Part shown: positions 51,764 to 61,078 of the stretch, one piece after another
Position numbering within the stretch: the first letter of the stretch is position 1
Layout: the number at the start of each line of letters is the position of its first letter
Assembly (NCBI GenBank): GCA_017792345.1
Contig: CP051228.1
Coordinates: 3,750,148 to 3,814,147, forward strand
From: Mesoflavibacter sp.
GTDB lineage: Bacteria; Pseudomonadota; Alphaproteobacteria; UBA8366; Aestuariispiraceae
Direction of reading: 5' to 3'
DNA length: 64,000 nucleotides
Position numbers and translations under genes: made by a program
The notes under the pieces: model-generated
The model's input: only the letters and a program-made list of their open reading frames with translations
Told to the model about the DNA's origin: nothing
Database searches by the model: none

Positions 51764-53038
51764 CTAACGCAAGGCTCGATACTTCGATAAGTCAGGAGAC
51801 GAATGATCGTTGCGCCCAGTCCAGGCATCCATCCAAGCGTCCGCCGCTCGTCGGGCGGAAACCGCCGAAAGCGTCAATCCGAGGTGGTTGTGGCCAAAAT
51901 TGAAGAAGGCGCGCGGCGTGGCCGGGGCCGGACCCAAATAGGGAAGGGAGTCCGGCGTCGACGGGCGGCGGCCCATCCACCTGTCCCGAATTGTCGTATC
52001 CAGCCCGGGCAGCATCCGGCCGGCCTCTGCGACCAGGCGTTCCAGACGCCGGAAATCGGGCGGCGCGTCGATATCGGCGAATTCCGACTGGGTGGTCAGC
52101 CGCATGCCGTGTTCCATGGGACAAAGGACCATGCTGTTCTCGACCCAGAAGACCGGCCGTTCCAAGCCCTTCTCCGGCACATCGAACATGGCGTGATAGC
52201 CACGTTCGGCGACCAGCATGGGGGCTGCGCCCAATTGCTTTGCGAACCGCTTCGAATAGGCCCCGGCGCAGATCATGACCCGGTCCGGCCGGTGGATGGC
52301 CCGGTCGGTTGTCACGACCACCCGGCCGTCGGGTTGAACGGCCAGGTCCGTCGCCTGTTCCTGCAGAACGGCCGCTCCCAGTCCGCGCGCGGTTTCGGCC
52401 ATGATTTCGCAAAGCCGGCGCGGATTCCGCACGAAAAGACCGTCCGGCTGCCACATGGCGCGAACGAAGAACTTGGCGAGGTTCGGCTCCATGCGCCGCA
52501 ATTCGTCCTGGGACAGAAGTTCGAGCGGCGCACCGCGCCGTGTCAGGAAATCGCGCTCCGGCGCATGATTCCGAAAGCCCTCTTCGCTGGAATAGACCTT
52601 CAGCCATCCGACATCGCGCAACAGAGATTCCGCCGGCGTACCGTGCACCAACTCTTTCCAGGCCGGCGCGGCGTCCCGGGTAAGGGTATAGAGCGCAATC
52701 GAATTCTCTTCGGCGCGTGAGGCGGAACATTCCTTCAGAAACCGCAGGAACCAGGGAAAGCTTTTGATTGCCTGGACCGGTTTCAGGGACAGCGGCCCTA
52801 AGGGATCGAAGAGCATCTTCGGAACGTCGAAGGGCAGACCTGGCTGCGCCAGCGGGGAGGCGGACGGCACGATCCCGCCTGCATTGCCATGACTGGCGCC
52901 GGAGCCCGGCAGATCGCGGTCCATCAGCGTCACCTTGAAACCGCGCCGCGCGAAGGTGACGGCGGCGGCGGAGCCGACTAGGCCTGCGCCCAGGATCAAG
53001 AGAGTTTCGCCGGGTTGGGCCGGGCTATGGTCGGTCAT
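51764..53038 (-). CDS. FAD-dependent D-amino acid dehydrogenase (DadA-like)
   Basis: A 424-residue flavoprotein of the DAO family. The FAD motif LGAGLVGSAAA lies near the N-terminus, SHGNAGGIVPS follows, and the C-terminal stretch is FFNFGHNHLGLT. It probably oxidises a D-amino acid, or another amine, to a 2-oxo acid with a respiratory acceptor. ATG 53038 is preferred over the longer frame from 53116. It is divergent from the class IV aminotransferase with 76 nt between, which suggests shared control. Confidence 0.85.
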   Translation of the reverse strand: MTDHSPAQPGETLLILGAGLVGSAAAVTFARRGFKVTLMDRDLPGSGASHGNAGGIVPSASPLAQPGLPFDVPKMLFDPLGPLSLKPVQAIKSFPWFLRFLKECSASRAEENSIALYTLTRDAAPAWKELVHGTPAESLLRDVGWLKVYSSEEGFRNHAPERDFLTRRGAPLELLSQDELRRMEPNLAKFFVRAMWQPDGLFVRNPRRLCEIMAETARGLGAAVLQEQATDLAVQPDGRVVVTTDRAIHRPDRVMICAGAYSKRFAKQLGAAPMLVAERGYHAMFDVPEKGLERPVFWVENSMVLCPMEHGMRLTTQSEFADIDAPPDFRRLERLVAEAGRMLPGLDTTIRDRWMGRRPSTPDSLPYLGPAPATPRAFFNFGHNHLGLTLSAVSARRAADAWMDAWTGRNDHSSPDLSKYRALR

Positions 53039-53114
53039 GTTGCTCTGCTGTGGCCTTGGTGATAGGAGGCAAGACGTTACCGGTTCCATCCCGACACGAA
53101 AAGAGGACCCGTTC

Positions 53115-54044
53115 ATGGACAGCGGAAGTCACGCCCACGGAGCCGATCCGCGCAACGAAACGGTGAAGATCTACGTCAACGGCCGGATCGTTCAGCGCGC
53201 CGAGGCGGTCGTATCGGTGTTCGATTCCGGCTTCCTGCTTGGCGATGGCGTTTGGGAAGGCATCCGGCTGCATAATGGTGCGCTGGCCTTCATCGACCGC
53301 CATTTGGAGCGCCTGTACGAGGGTGCGAAGGCGATCGATCTGGATGTCGGCATGACACCGGAGGCGCTGCATCAGGCCATCCTGGATACCTGCCGCGCCA
53401 ATGACATGGACAGCGGCGTGCATATCCGGCTGGTGGTCAGCCGGGGCATGAAGACGACGCCCTATCAAAGTCCGCGGGCCAATATCGGCGGCGCGACGGT
53501 GGTGATCATTCCGGAATGGAAGGCCCCGAACCCGGCGGTTCTGACGACCGGGCTGCGGCTGCACACTGTCCATGTGCATCGCGGCGCGCCGGACGTGCAG
53601 GACCCGGCCTGGAATTCGCTTAGCAAGCTGAACTGCATTTCCGCCTGCATCCAGGCGGAAAAGGCCGGCGCGGACGAGGCGTTGATGCTGGATCCGCAAG
53701 GCTTCGTCGCGACCTGCAATTCGACGCATTTCTTCATCGTCCGAAAGGGGGAGGTCTTTACCTCGTCCGGCCTTTACTGCCTGGCCGGGATCACCCGGGG
53801 CAATGTTCTGGCCGCCGCGCGGGAGATCGGCATCCCGGCCCACGAGACGACTTTCCCGCTGACCAAGGTTTATTCCGCCGACGAAGCCTTCGTGACCGGC
53901 ACCTTCGCGGGATTGATCCCGGTGCGGGAAGTCGATGGCCGGCGCATCGGCCGCGATACCCCGGGTCCGGTCACACTGCGGCTGCGCGAGGCCTATTACC
54001 GATTGGTGGAGCGGTCGTGTCCGCCGAAATCGGTGCCGGTATGA
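53115..54044 (+). CDS. Class IV aminotransferase
   Basis: A 309-residue PLP enzyme of fold type IV (branched-chain or D-amino acid aminotransferase type). The N-terminal segment VFDSGFLLGDGVWEG is followed by the PLP Lys in NSLSKLNCI (about residue 179) and a C-terminal GTFAGLIPV motif. Substrate choice between L-branched-chain and D-amino acids cannot be read. AAGAGGA lies 8-9 nt before ATG 53115. Its TGA overlaps the sulfotransferase ATG. Confidence 0.85.
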   Translation: MDSGSHAHGADPRNETVKIYVNGRIVQRAEAVVSVFDSGFLLGDGVWEGIRLHNGALAFIDRHLERLYEGAKAIDLDVGMTPEALHQAILDTCRANDMDSGVHIRLVVSRGMKTTPYQSPRANIGGATVVIIPEWKAPNPAVLTTGLRLHTVHVHRGAPDVQDPAWNSLSKLNCISACIQAEKAGADEALMLDPQGFVATCNSTHFFIVRKGEVFTSSGLYCLAGITRGNVLAAAREIGIPAHETTFPLTKVYSADEAFVTGTFAGLIPVREVDGRRIGRDTPGPVTLRLREAYYRLVERSCPPKSVPV

Positions 54045-54778
54045 CCGATCCCGTCCGGATCGCCATGTGGTCGGGACCGCGCAACATCTCGACCGCCATG
54101 ATGCGCGCCTTCGAAAACCGTCCGGATTGCGTGGTCAGCGACGAGCCCTTCTATGGCTGTTATCTGAAGCGGACCGGGATCGACCATCCGATGGCGGACC
54201 GAATCATCGACGATATGGATTGCGATTTCGATAGCGTCGCGCGGGCGCTGAAGGGACCGGTCCCCTGCGGGGCTGCGGTCTGGTATCAGAAGCATATGAG
54301 CCACCATATGCTGCCCAATGACGATCTGTCCTGGTCCGACAGGATGGCGCATTGCTTTCTGATTCGGCAGCCGGACGCGATGGTCGCATCCTATGCGAAG
54401 AAGCGCGAGACACCCGTGGCGTCGGATTTCGGTTTCGACCGCCTGGGCGAATTGTTCGATCAGGTTGCCGACCGCAAGGGGGCGGTTCCGCCGGTGCTGG
54501 ACGCGGCCGATGTATTGCGCGATCCGCGCCGCGCCCTGACGGCCCTGTGCGAAGCGGTCGGAGTTCCTTTCGACGATGCCATGCTGGCATGGCCGCCCGG
54601 CCGCCGGGATAGCGACGGCATCTGGGCCGATGTATGGTATGCCAGCGTCGAGGCGTCGACGGGATTTCTGCCTTATGATCCGGTTCCTGTGCAGTTGTCG
54701 TCCGAATTGCGCGCCGTCGCCGATGCTTGCCGACCTGCCTATGAACGGCTGGCCGAACACCGGTTGCTGAGGAACTGA
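54041..54778 (+). CDS. Sulfotransferase-family protein
   Basis: A 245-residue protein with the PAPS 5'-phosphosulfate loop-like motif WSGPRNISTAMMRAF at the start and a conserved FLIRQPDAMVASY segment near residue 105 that would bind the 3'-phosphate. ATG 54041 overlaps the preceding TGA (ATGA), so it is translationally coupled to the aminotransferase; GTG 54017 is an alternative. I recall members of this group next to class IV aminotransferases in other bacteria. The acceptor is unknown. Confidence 0.75.
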   Translation: MTDPVRIAMWSGPRNISTAMMRAFENRPDCVVSDEPFYGCYLKRTGIDHPMADRIIDDMDCDFDSVARALKGPVPCGAAVWYQKHMSHHMLPNDDLSWSDRMAHCFLIRQPDAMVASYAKKRETPVASDFGFDRLGELFDQVADRKGAVPPVLDAADVLRDPRRALTALCEAVGVPFDDAMLAWPPGRRDSDGIWADVWYASVEASTGFLPYDPVPVQLSSELRAVADACRPAYERLAEHRLLRN

Positions 54779-54782
54779 CACC

Positions 54783-55550
54783 ATGCGGTTGGCCCTGATG
54801 CAGAGCGCGCCCGTTAGCGGTCTGACCGACGGCTACGCGCGGTTAGCGGAAGAAGCCGCGGCGGCGTCCGGCAGCGGCGCCGATCTGCTGATCACGCCGG
54901 AAATGTATCTCAGTGGCTACAATATCGGGGCGGCGGCAGTCCGGCAGGCCTCGGAACAGGTCGACCGGACGCGCCTGTCCGACATCGCCCGCCGCAACAA
55001 AGTCGCTCTTTTGGTCGGTTTGCCGGAGAGTGACGGGGACGCCATCTACAATTCTTGTCTGTTGGTCGACGCGACGGGCGCCATCGCCGCCTGCTATCGC
55101 AAGACCCATCTTTTCGGTGACCTGGACCGCGATCAGTTTTCTGCTGGCCAAGACCTGTCGCCAATCGTGAATCTCGCCGGTTGGAAGGTCGGCTTCGCGA
55201 TCTGTTACGACATCGAATTCCCGGAAGTCGCCCGGCATCTCGCTCTCGCGGGCGCAGAGGCGATCCTTGTGCCGACCGCGAATATGGAACCCTTTGAGAC
55301 CGTATGTACCAGGTTGGTCCCCGCCCGGGCGGAGGAGAACGCGGTCTATGTCGCCTATGTCAACCAGGCCGGGCCGGAGAATGACCTAACTTACTGTGGC
55401 CTGTCCTGCGTCGTCGGTCCGGATGGCAACGATGTTGCCCGGGCTGGAAAGGGGACAGAGACCCTGCTGGCCGATCTTGACCGAAGCCACCTGGACCGCG
55501 TCCGGCGCGCAGCCACCCATTTGCGCGACCGGCGGTCCGACCTCTATTAG
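54783..55550 (+). CDS. davA: DavA-like 5-aminopentanamidase (C-N hydrolase)
   Basis: A 255-residue nitrilase-superfamily amidase with the catalytic triad E40 (TPEMYLSGYNIG), K107 (YRKTHLFGDLDR) and C141 (ICYDIEFPE). The long matches to Pseudomonas putida DavA, as I recall that sequence, together with the DavB-like gene 12 nt downstream, make 5-aminovaleramide hydrolysis to 5-aminovalerate the best call. It acts in the cytosol. If the monooxygenase uses another amino acid, this amidase would act on that amide instead. It starts 4 nt after the sulfotransferase stop. Confidence 0.83.
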   Translation: MRLALMQSAPVSGLTDGYARLAEEAAAASGSGADLLITPEMYLSGYNIGAAAVRQASEQVDRTRLSDIARRNKVALLVGLPESDGDAIYNSCLLVDATGAIAACYRKTHLFGDLDRDQFSAGQDLSPIVNLAGWKVGFAICYDIEFPEVARHLALAGAEAILVPTANMEPFETVCTRLVPARAEENAVYVAYVNQAGPENDLTYCGLSCVVGPDGNDVARAGKGTETLLADLDRSHLDRVRRAATHLRDRRSDLY

Positions 55551-55561
55551 GACACGCCACC

Positions 55562-57217
55562 ATGACCGATGCCCCGGTGACCATCTTCGGCCCCGACTTT
55601 CCCTTCGAGTTCGACGATTGGGCCAAGCATCCGTCGGGGCTGGGGCGGCTACCGGCCGAAAAGCATGGCGCCAAGGTGGCCATTATCGGCGCGGGTCTGT
55701 CCGGGCTGGTCGCGGGGTATGAGCTGATGCGCATGGGCGCGCATCCGATCCTGTTCGAAAGCGGACAATTGGGAGGCCGCCTGCGGTCGCAGCCCTTCGA
55801 AGGCGCGGACGACATCGTCGCCGAACTGGGCGGCATGCGGTTCCCGGTATCCGGCACGGGCTTCTATCACTATGCCGATATGCTGGGCTTGGAGAGCCGT
55901 CCTTTCCCAAACCCGCTGACCCCGGCGTCGGGATCGACGGTGATCGATCTGGAGGGCGAGACCCATTACGCCGAAAGCCTGGCCGATCTGCCGGATCTGT
56001 TCCGCGAAGTCGCCGCCGCCTATGACGCGGCGCTGGAAGAGGGCGCCAATTTCACGGCTCTCAAGGATGCGATCAAGGTGCGGGACAAGGCCCGGATCAA
56101 GGAGATCTGGGACCCGCTTGTCCGCGATTGGGACGAGCGGACTTTCTATGATTTCGTCGCGTCGTCCCCGGCCTTCCAGAAACTCAGTTTCCGTCACCGC
56201 GAGGTCTTCGGACAGGTAGGATTCGGCACCGGGGGATGGGATTCGGACTTCCCGAACTCCATGCTGGAAATCCTGCGGGTCAATGTCACCGATTGCGATT
56301 CCCATCAGCGCTTCTTTGTGGGCGGTGTCGAACGACTGCCGCAGGGCCTGTGGCGGCGTGCCAGCGATTCCGGAATCCACTGGCCCGCGGGAACCAGCCT
56401 GCAATCCCTGAACGGCGGGGCACCGCGCCCCGGCGCGACCCGGATCCGGCGGTTGGCGGACGGCAAACTGGCCGTGACCGACCGATGGGGGCGGGAAGAG
56501 GCCTTCGACGCCGTGGTCGCGACCTGCCAGAGCTGGCTACTGACCACCGCCATCGAGACCGAGGAGCGGCTGTTCAGCCAGAAGCTCTGGATGGCGCTGG
56601 ACCGGACCCGCTACATGCAGTCGTCGAAGACATTCGTCATGGTCGACCGGCCGTTCTGGAACGATCGCGACCCCGAAACCGGGCGGCAGGTCATGTCGAT
56701 GACCCTGACCGACCGCCTGACGCGCGGCACCTATCTGTTCGACAACGGGCCCGACAAGCCGGGCGTGATCTGCCTGACCTATTCCTGGATGTCGGATGCG
56801 CTGAAGATGCTGCCGCTGCCGGTGGAACGGCGTGTCGAACTGGCCCTGTCGGCTTTGGAAAAGGTCTATCCGAAGCTGGACCTGCCGTCGCATATCATCG
56901 GCGATCCGATCACGGTCAGTTGGGAAGACGATCCCAATTTCCTGGGGGCGTTCAAGGGCGCGCTGCCGGGTCACTACCGCTATAACCACCGTATGTACGG
57001 CCATTTCATGCAACGGGATCTGCCGCCGGACGAGCGTGGCATTTTCCTGGCCGGCGATGATATCAGCTGGACCCCGGCCTGGGCCGAGGGCGCGGTGCAG
57101 ACGGCGCTGAACGCGGTTTGGGGCGTGATGACCCATCTGGGCGGCAAGGCACCGAAGGACAATCCCGGGCCGGGCGAGGCCTATCCTGATTGGGGCCCAC
57201 TCGATCTCGGCGAGTGA
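55562..57217 (+). CDS. davB: DavB-like L-lysine 2-monooxygenase
   Basis: A 551-residue FAD flavoprotein with IIGAGLSGLVAGYEL near residue 41, VAELGGMRFPVS in the FAD-binding region and a C-terminal AGDDISWTPAW. It belongs to the amino acid 2-monooxygenase group with tryptophan and phenylalanine monooxygenases. Long stretches (ITIFGPDFPF-like start, RPFPNPLTPASGS, GTGGWDSDFPNSMLEI) match what I remember of P. putida DavB more closely than IaaM. It would convert lysine with O2 to 5-aminovaleramide, CO2 and water. With the adjacent amidase this covers the first two steps of the aminovalerate route. davT and davD are not in the window. Confidence 0.85.
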   Translation: MTDAPVTIFGPDFPFEFDDWAKHPSGLGRLPAEKHGAKVAIIGAGLSGLVAGYELMRMGAHPILFESGQLGGRLRSQPFEGADDIVAELGGMRFPVSGTGFYHYADMLGLESRPFPNPLTPASGSTVIDLEGETHYAESLADLPDLFREVAAAYDAALEEGANFTALKDAIKVRDKARIKEIWDPLVRDWDERTFYDFVASSPAFQKLSFRHREVFGQVGFGTGGWDSDFPNSMLEILRVNVTDCDSHQRFFVGGVERLPQGLWRRASDSGIHWPAGTSLQSLNGGAPRPGATRIRRLADGKLAVTDRWGREEAFDAVVATCQSWLLTTAIETEERLFSQKLWMALDRTRYMQSSKTFVMVDRPFWNDRDPETGRQVMSMTLTDRLTRGTYLFDNGPDKPGVICLTYSWMSDALKMLPLPVERRVELALSALEKVYPKLDLPSHIIGDPITVSWEDDPNFLGAFKGALPGHYRYNHRMYGHFMQRDLPPDERGIFLAGDDISWTPAWAEGAVQTALNAVWGVMTHLGGKAPKDNPGPGEAYPDWGPLDLGE

Positions 57218-57341
57218 ATGAGTCGCGAATGAACGTGCCGCGAATGACGGGGCGGCAAAACATCTAATCCGGCATCCGGCTTGTGAGCATTCCCGCCCAG
57301 TGCGAATGTGCGGATCCGCGCGCTAACAGGTGACAAATACC

Positions 57342-58553
57342 ATGCGACAGCCGTCTGCGACCCTGGCCGCAAGCTTTTCCAATGCGGGGCATTTTCTGTT
57401 CCACTATTTCGCGGCGATGTATTTCACCATCGTCCTGGCGATCGAGCGGGATTGGAGCCAGACCTACGAAGTGCTGATGGAACTGTGGTTCCCGGCTTCG
57501 CTGCTGATCGGACTGGCCGCCCTGCCGGCCGGGCGCTTGGCCGACCGGTGGTCGAGCCCGGGCATGCTGATCGTCATGTTCATCGGCATGGGGATTGCGA
57601 CGTTCGCCTGCGGCTTTGTCGATTCCGGCACCGGTTTGATGATCTTCCTTGCGGGTCTGGGCCTGTTCGGGGCCATCTATCACCCGGTGGGCATTCCCTG
57701 GGTGATCAAGACCAGCCAGGGTAAGACCGGCATGCGGCTGGCGGTGAATGGCATCTTTGGCGGCCTGGGCGCGGCCGGGGCGGCAATGTGTACCGGATGG
57801 CTGATCGAATTGTTCGGTTGGCGCGGCGCATTTGCAATCCCGGGCGTGATCTGTACCGCATTGGGTGTCGCGATGCTGTTCGCCTTGATGACGGGCCGGA
57901 TCGCCGAGGGGGCCAAGGTCGCCAGCGACCGCAGGGGCAGCGCCGGGGCAGGGGGGAACCTGAAGGCCGTGGCGGTCATGCTGATCCCGATGTTCATGCT
58001 GGGGCTGATCTACAACACCGTCCAGAACGCCATGCCGAAACTGTTCGAAGAGCGCATGGTCGACCTGTTGGGTGGAGAAATCGGCTTGGTCGGGACTGCC
58101 GTCGGCGCCGTCTATGCAATCGGCGCGGTGATGCAACTGGTCGGTGGCTATCTGGCCGACCGGTACCGGCTGAAGACCATCTATGTCGGACTGTGGCTGT
58201 TGCAGGCACCGCTGCTGTTCGTTCTGGCGGAGTTCGGCGGCCTGCCGCTGGGCCTGGCTGCGGTCGGTCTCGCCATGGCGGGAACGGCGATCCTTCCGAC
58301 GGAGAACCTGATGCTGTCGCGCTTCGCCCCCGCGGAACACCAGGGTGTCATTTTCGGCATCAAGTTCGTGGTGTCCTTCGGGGCCGCGCCCTTGGGCCTG
58401 TTCCTGATCACCGAAACCCGGTCGGCGACAGGGGAGTTCACGCAGCTTCTGATCGCCTATGCCGTTGCGGCCGCGGCGGTCGTCTTTGTGACCCTGGCTC
58501 TGCCACGCAGTCGTGACTATGCCGCGCCGGTCCAACCGGCGGCGGCGGAATAG
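57342..58553 (+). CDS. MFS transporter
   Basis: A 403-residue inner-membrane protein with twelve predicted helices; GYLADRYRLKT is the loop motif of the second half. It lies 124 nt after davB on the same strand and may import or export a compound of the amino-acid cluster, but this is inference from position. AGGTGA lies 8 nt before ATG 57342; GTG 57330 is the alternative. Between davB and this gene, CGCGAATGA occurs twice (57224-57232, 57239-57247). Confidence 0.85.
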   Translation: MRQPSATLAASFSNAGHFLFHYFAAMYFTIVLAIERDWSQTYEVLMELWFPASLLIGLAALPAGRLADRWSSPGMLIVMFIGMGIATFACGFVDSGTGLMIFLAGLGLFGAIYHPVGIPWVIKTSQGKTGMRLAVNGIFGGLGAAGAAMCTGWLIELFGWRGAFAIPGVICTALGVAMLFALMTGRIAEGAKVASDRRGSAGAGGNLKAVAVMLIPMFMLGLIYNTVQNAMPKLFEERMVDLLGGEIGLVGTAVGAVYAIGAVMQLVGGYLADRYRLKTIYVGLWLLQAPLLFVLAEFGGLPLGLAAVGLAMAGTAILPTENLMLSRFAPAEHQGVIFGIKFVVSFGAAPLGLFLITETRSATGEFTQLLIAYAVAAAAVVFVTLALPRSRDYAAPVQPAAAE

Positions 58554-58557
58554 GGGT

Positions 58558-58959
58558 ATGGTCACCGTCAAGCGCCTGGATCATCTGGTGATGACCGTTC
58601 GCGATGTGGAAGCGACCTGCCGTTTCTACGAGACGGTCCTGGGCATGACGCGGGAAACCTTTGGGCCAGACAATCGGCGTGTCTCCCTGAAGTTCGGCGA
58701 TCAGAAAATCAACCTTCATCCGGAAATGGGAAACGATATCGGATATTTGTCCCGGATCGCTCAACCGGGAACGGAAGATTTGTGTTTCGTTACCGATGAC
58801 GATCCGGCGGATGTGATCGCACATCTGCAGGCATGCGGCATAACCCCATTGGACCCCGAACCGGTCATGCGGACCGGCGCGTTGGGGCCGATCCGCTCGG
58901 TCTACTTCCGGGACCCGGACGGCAATCTGATCGAGGTCTCGTCCTACAGCGGATCCTGA
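58558..58959 (+). CDS. VOC family (glyoxalase/dioxygenase-like) protein
   Basis: A 133-residue vicinal-oxygen-chelate protein. It starts with [19 protein letters not shown] and ends with [17 protein letters not shown], carrying the metal-ligand His and Glu. It resembles GLOD5-type proteins of unknown substrate. It begins 4 nt after the MFS stop, so it is in the same unit. It overlaps the convergent hisI gene by 16 nt. Confidence 0.85.
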   Translation: MVTVKRLDHLVMTVRDVEATCRFYETVLGMTRETFGPDNRRVSLKFGDQKINLHPEMGNDIGYLSRIAQPGTEDLCFVTDDDPADVIAHLQACGITPLDPEPVMRTGALGPIRSVYFRDPDGNLIEVSSYSGS

Positions 58960-59369
58960 TCGCGCGTCAGGCCGCCGTCCCCGTCGGCGATGCGGTAGAA
59001 GCAGGTGCGGAAGCCGACATGGCAGCAACCGCCGTCGCCTTGCGGCCGGACGCGGATCAGGATCGTGTCCTGATCGCAATCGACGCGCAGTTCGACAATC
59101 TTCTGAACCTGACCGGACGTCGCCCCCTTGTGCCAAAGCTCGCCCCGGCTGCGCGACCAATAATGCGCCTCGCCGGTGGCGAGGGTCCGCTCCAGGGCCT
59201 CTGCGTTCATGTAGGCGAGCATCAGAACCTCGCCGCTGTCGGCGTCCATTGCGATGGCGGGTACCAAACCGTCCGCATCGAATTTCGGCGCCAGTTGGGT
59301 GCCGGTTTCGATCTCGTCGCGGCTCAGGGTCGTTCTATCGGTCAGTGTCTTTCTATCGGTCGGGGGCAT
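58944..59369 (-). CDS. hisI: Phosphoribosyl-AMP cyclohydrolase
   Basis: A 141-residue enzyme. The conserved [21 protein letters not shown] and DCDQDT segments and a [10 protein letters not shown] metal site are all visible. It opens the adenine ring of phosphoribosyl-AMP, the third step of histidine synthesis. It is monofunctional, with no HisE domain. GGAGAGACC precedes the ATG. It is 31 nt downstream of the start side of the FemAB-like gene's 3' end on the same strand. Confidence 0.95.
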   Translation of the reverse strand: MPPTDRKTLTDRTTLSRDEIETGTQLAPKFDADGLVPAIAMDADSGEVLMLAYMNAEALERTLATGEAHYWSRSRGELWHKGATSGQVQKIVELRVDCDQDTILIRVRPQGDGGCCHVGFRTCFYRIADGDGGLTRDQDPL

Positions 59370-59400
59370 AAGGTCTCTCCGGCTCGTCGGGAAAAGCGTC

Positions 59401-60321
59401 TTACACGAAAGTGCCGGGCAGGGAAAAGGGCTCCGCGGGTAAGCCGGATTTGAAATGCGCGACCCCGGGCGCGCGGGTCCAGTCGATCCCGCCCAGGTCC
59501 AGATGTTGAAGTTTTGAATCCCGGAGTGCCTCTAACCCATTCCAGAGCAACAGATTGTGAGCGTGTTTCTTGCGGCCCTCCGCGCTGGTCCAGCCGACCT
59601 GATAGGTTGCCGCGCGGCCATGCAGCACGAATAACACGCCGGCCACGCTGTCGCCGGACATCGAATACGCCTCCAGACAGAGAAGGTCCTCTTCGCGGAT
59701 CGCAGCCAGCATCGTCCCGGACGGGCCGCTGTATCGGCGCTGCTTGCGGTGTTGGTCGTATCGGGCCAGCAAGGGGCGGGGGTCTTCCACTTTTCGGACG
59801 GCCAGTCCGGATCTTTCCGCCCGGCATAGCTGATTTCGAAAGTTTTGGCGCATCCCCGCGCGGATGGTCAGGAGTGGCTGAGTCAGATCGAGCCATGCGG
59901 TGTGATAGGGGGCCATGGCGGGGTGGAAACCGGCCTGCCGCATCAATCCTTGCGCGGCCGGCCCATCCGGCAGTTCGGGCAGGAAGGAGTACCGCCGCAG
60001 CCGCTTCAGCGGGTAGTCGCGCGAGGCCAGCACCATCGCCGCCAGCCGGTCCTCCGGCATGACGGGCTGGTGGAACAACGGCCCGCGGATCAGCTTACCC
60101 AGGGTGAAGGCGCCCAGCTTGCGCTCCTCGAAGATCTGCATCAGGCCGACGGGCCGGCCGTTCTTCAGGATATAAGCGCGGCGCACGCCCGTGCCGTCGA
60201 CCGCAGCGCTGGCTGCACCCCAGGACCAGCTTTGGAACGCCGTGCTGCGCCCGCATTTTTCCAGACGGCGGCGCCATTCCTCCTCGCGGGGGCTTTCCCA
60301 ATCCAGTTGGATCGTGCTCAT
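59401..60321 (-). CDS. FemAB/GNAT-like acyltransferase
   Basis: A 306-residue protein with two GNAT-like halves, as in the FemAB/BioF2-like acetyltransferases. A segment [20 protein letters not shown] near residue 155 and a C-terminal [17 protein letters not shown] are typical of this group. Such enzymes transfer amino acids or acyl groups to peptidoglycan precursors or to lipids; which one is not clear. It is upstream of hisI on the same strand. Confidence 0.75.
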   Translation of the reverse strand: MSTIQLDWESPREEEWRRRLEKCGRSTAFQSWSWGAASAAVDGTGVRRAYILKNGRPVGLMQIFEERKLGAFTLGKLIRGPLFHQPVMPEDRLAAMVLASRDYPLKRLRRYSFLPELPDGPAAQGLMRQAGFHPAMAPYHTAWLDLTQPLLTIRAGMRQNFRNQLCRAERSGLAVRKVEDPRPLLARYDQHRKQRRYSGPSGTMLAAIREEDLLCLEAYSMSGDSVAGVLFVLHGRAATYQVGWTSAEGRKKHAHNLLLWNGLEALRDSKLQHLDLGGIDWTRAPGVAHFKSGLPAEPFSLPGTFV

Positions 60322-60358
60322 TTACGCGCGACTTCGAAACCGGGAATGGGGCAGGGCG

Positions 60359-60556
60359 ATGGGCGAAAGCAAACGCCGCAAACAATCGGGGTATGACGGT
60401 GCGCCGGTTCGCGGCCGCGCCATCGGCGGGTTCAGGATCACCGCCCGGGGCGTCATTCTGTTCCTGCTCGCCATGGTCCTGCTGGACGTCCTGTTCTATG
60501 CGGTCTTCCGCTTCGGCTTCGACAGCTGCTATGCGCTGCTCTGCCTGATCGACTAA
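60359..60556 (+). CDS. Small single-pass membrane protein (65 aa)
   Basis: A 65-residue protein with a basic N-terminus (GESKRRKQSGY) and one membrane helix (about 32-55), ending in a Cys-containing FDSCYALLCLID. GCAGGG precedes the ATG closely. I do not recognise the family. It fits between two minus-strand genes and overlaps the CoA-binding gene by 4 nt at its 3' end. Confidence 0.6.
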   Translation: MGESKRRKQSGYDGAPVRGRAIGGFRITARGVILFLLAMVLLDVLFYAVFRFGFDSCYALLCLID

Positions 60557-61065
60557 ATCGCGCGCTTCTTGGCGGTCACGACCCGGGTGTTGAAACCGTT
60601 CCAGCCCAATTCGCCGGACAGGCGGGCATATTCGATCTTGGGGCAGCGGTTCATGACGACACGCAGACCGGCCGCCTCGGCCTTGGCCGCCGCCTCGTGG
60701 TTGATCACGCCCAACTGCATCCAGATCACCTTCGGCGGGACCGAAAGGGACAAGGCCTCGTCGACCACGGGGCCGACCTGATCCGAGCGCCGGAAAACCT
60801 GTACCAGATCGACCGGCACGGGCAGATCGGACAGGCTGGCCACGACGGTTTCGCCGATCAGATCCTCACCCGCCGCGCGCGGGTTGATCGGAATTACGCG
60901 GTAACCCTTCTGGATCATGTATTTCATCGCGAAATAGCTGGGCCGGTTCCAGTTCGTGCTGGCCCCGACCATGCCGAAGACGCGGCATTGGCGCAGGATG
61001 TCCCGGATATAGGCGTCGGTGTAGAAATCGGCCGAATGATCGAAATCGGCATGCGCGGCGGTCAT
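60553..61065 (-). CDS. CoA-binding domain protein, YccU-like
   Basis: A 170-residue Rossmann-fold protein. The CoA_binding domain begins FGMVGASTNWNRPSY and includes YRVIPINPRAAGEDL and a late IWMQLGVIN. Function is not well established; such proteins bind CoA or acyl-CoA. ATG 61065 is used; the frame upstream runs within the hydratase gene. It lies 13 nt after the enoyl-CoA hydratase on the same strand. Confidence 0.9.
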   Translation of the reverse strand: MTAAHADFDHSADFYTDAYIRDILRQCRVFGMVGASTNWNRPSYFAMKYMIQKGYRVIPINPRAAGEDLIGETVVASLSDLPVPVDLVQVFRRSDQVGPVVDEALSLSVPPKVIWMQLGVINHEAAAKAEAAGLRVVMNRCPKIEYARLSGELGWNGFNTRVVTAKKRAI

Positions 61066-61078
61066 GGGCGGTCGGACC

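Noticed and set aside
55562-57217. IaaM-type tryptophan 2-monooxygenase and an auxin pathway with the adjacent amidase
   Set aside because: The family is shared, but the N-terminal start and several long conserved stretches fit lysine 2-monooxygenase (DavB), and the amidase fits DavA.
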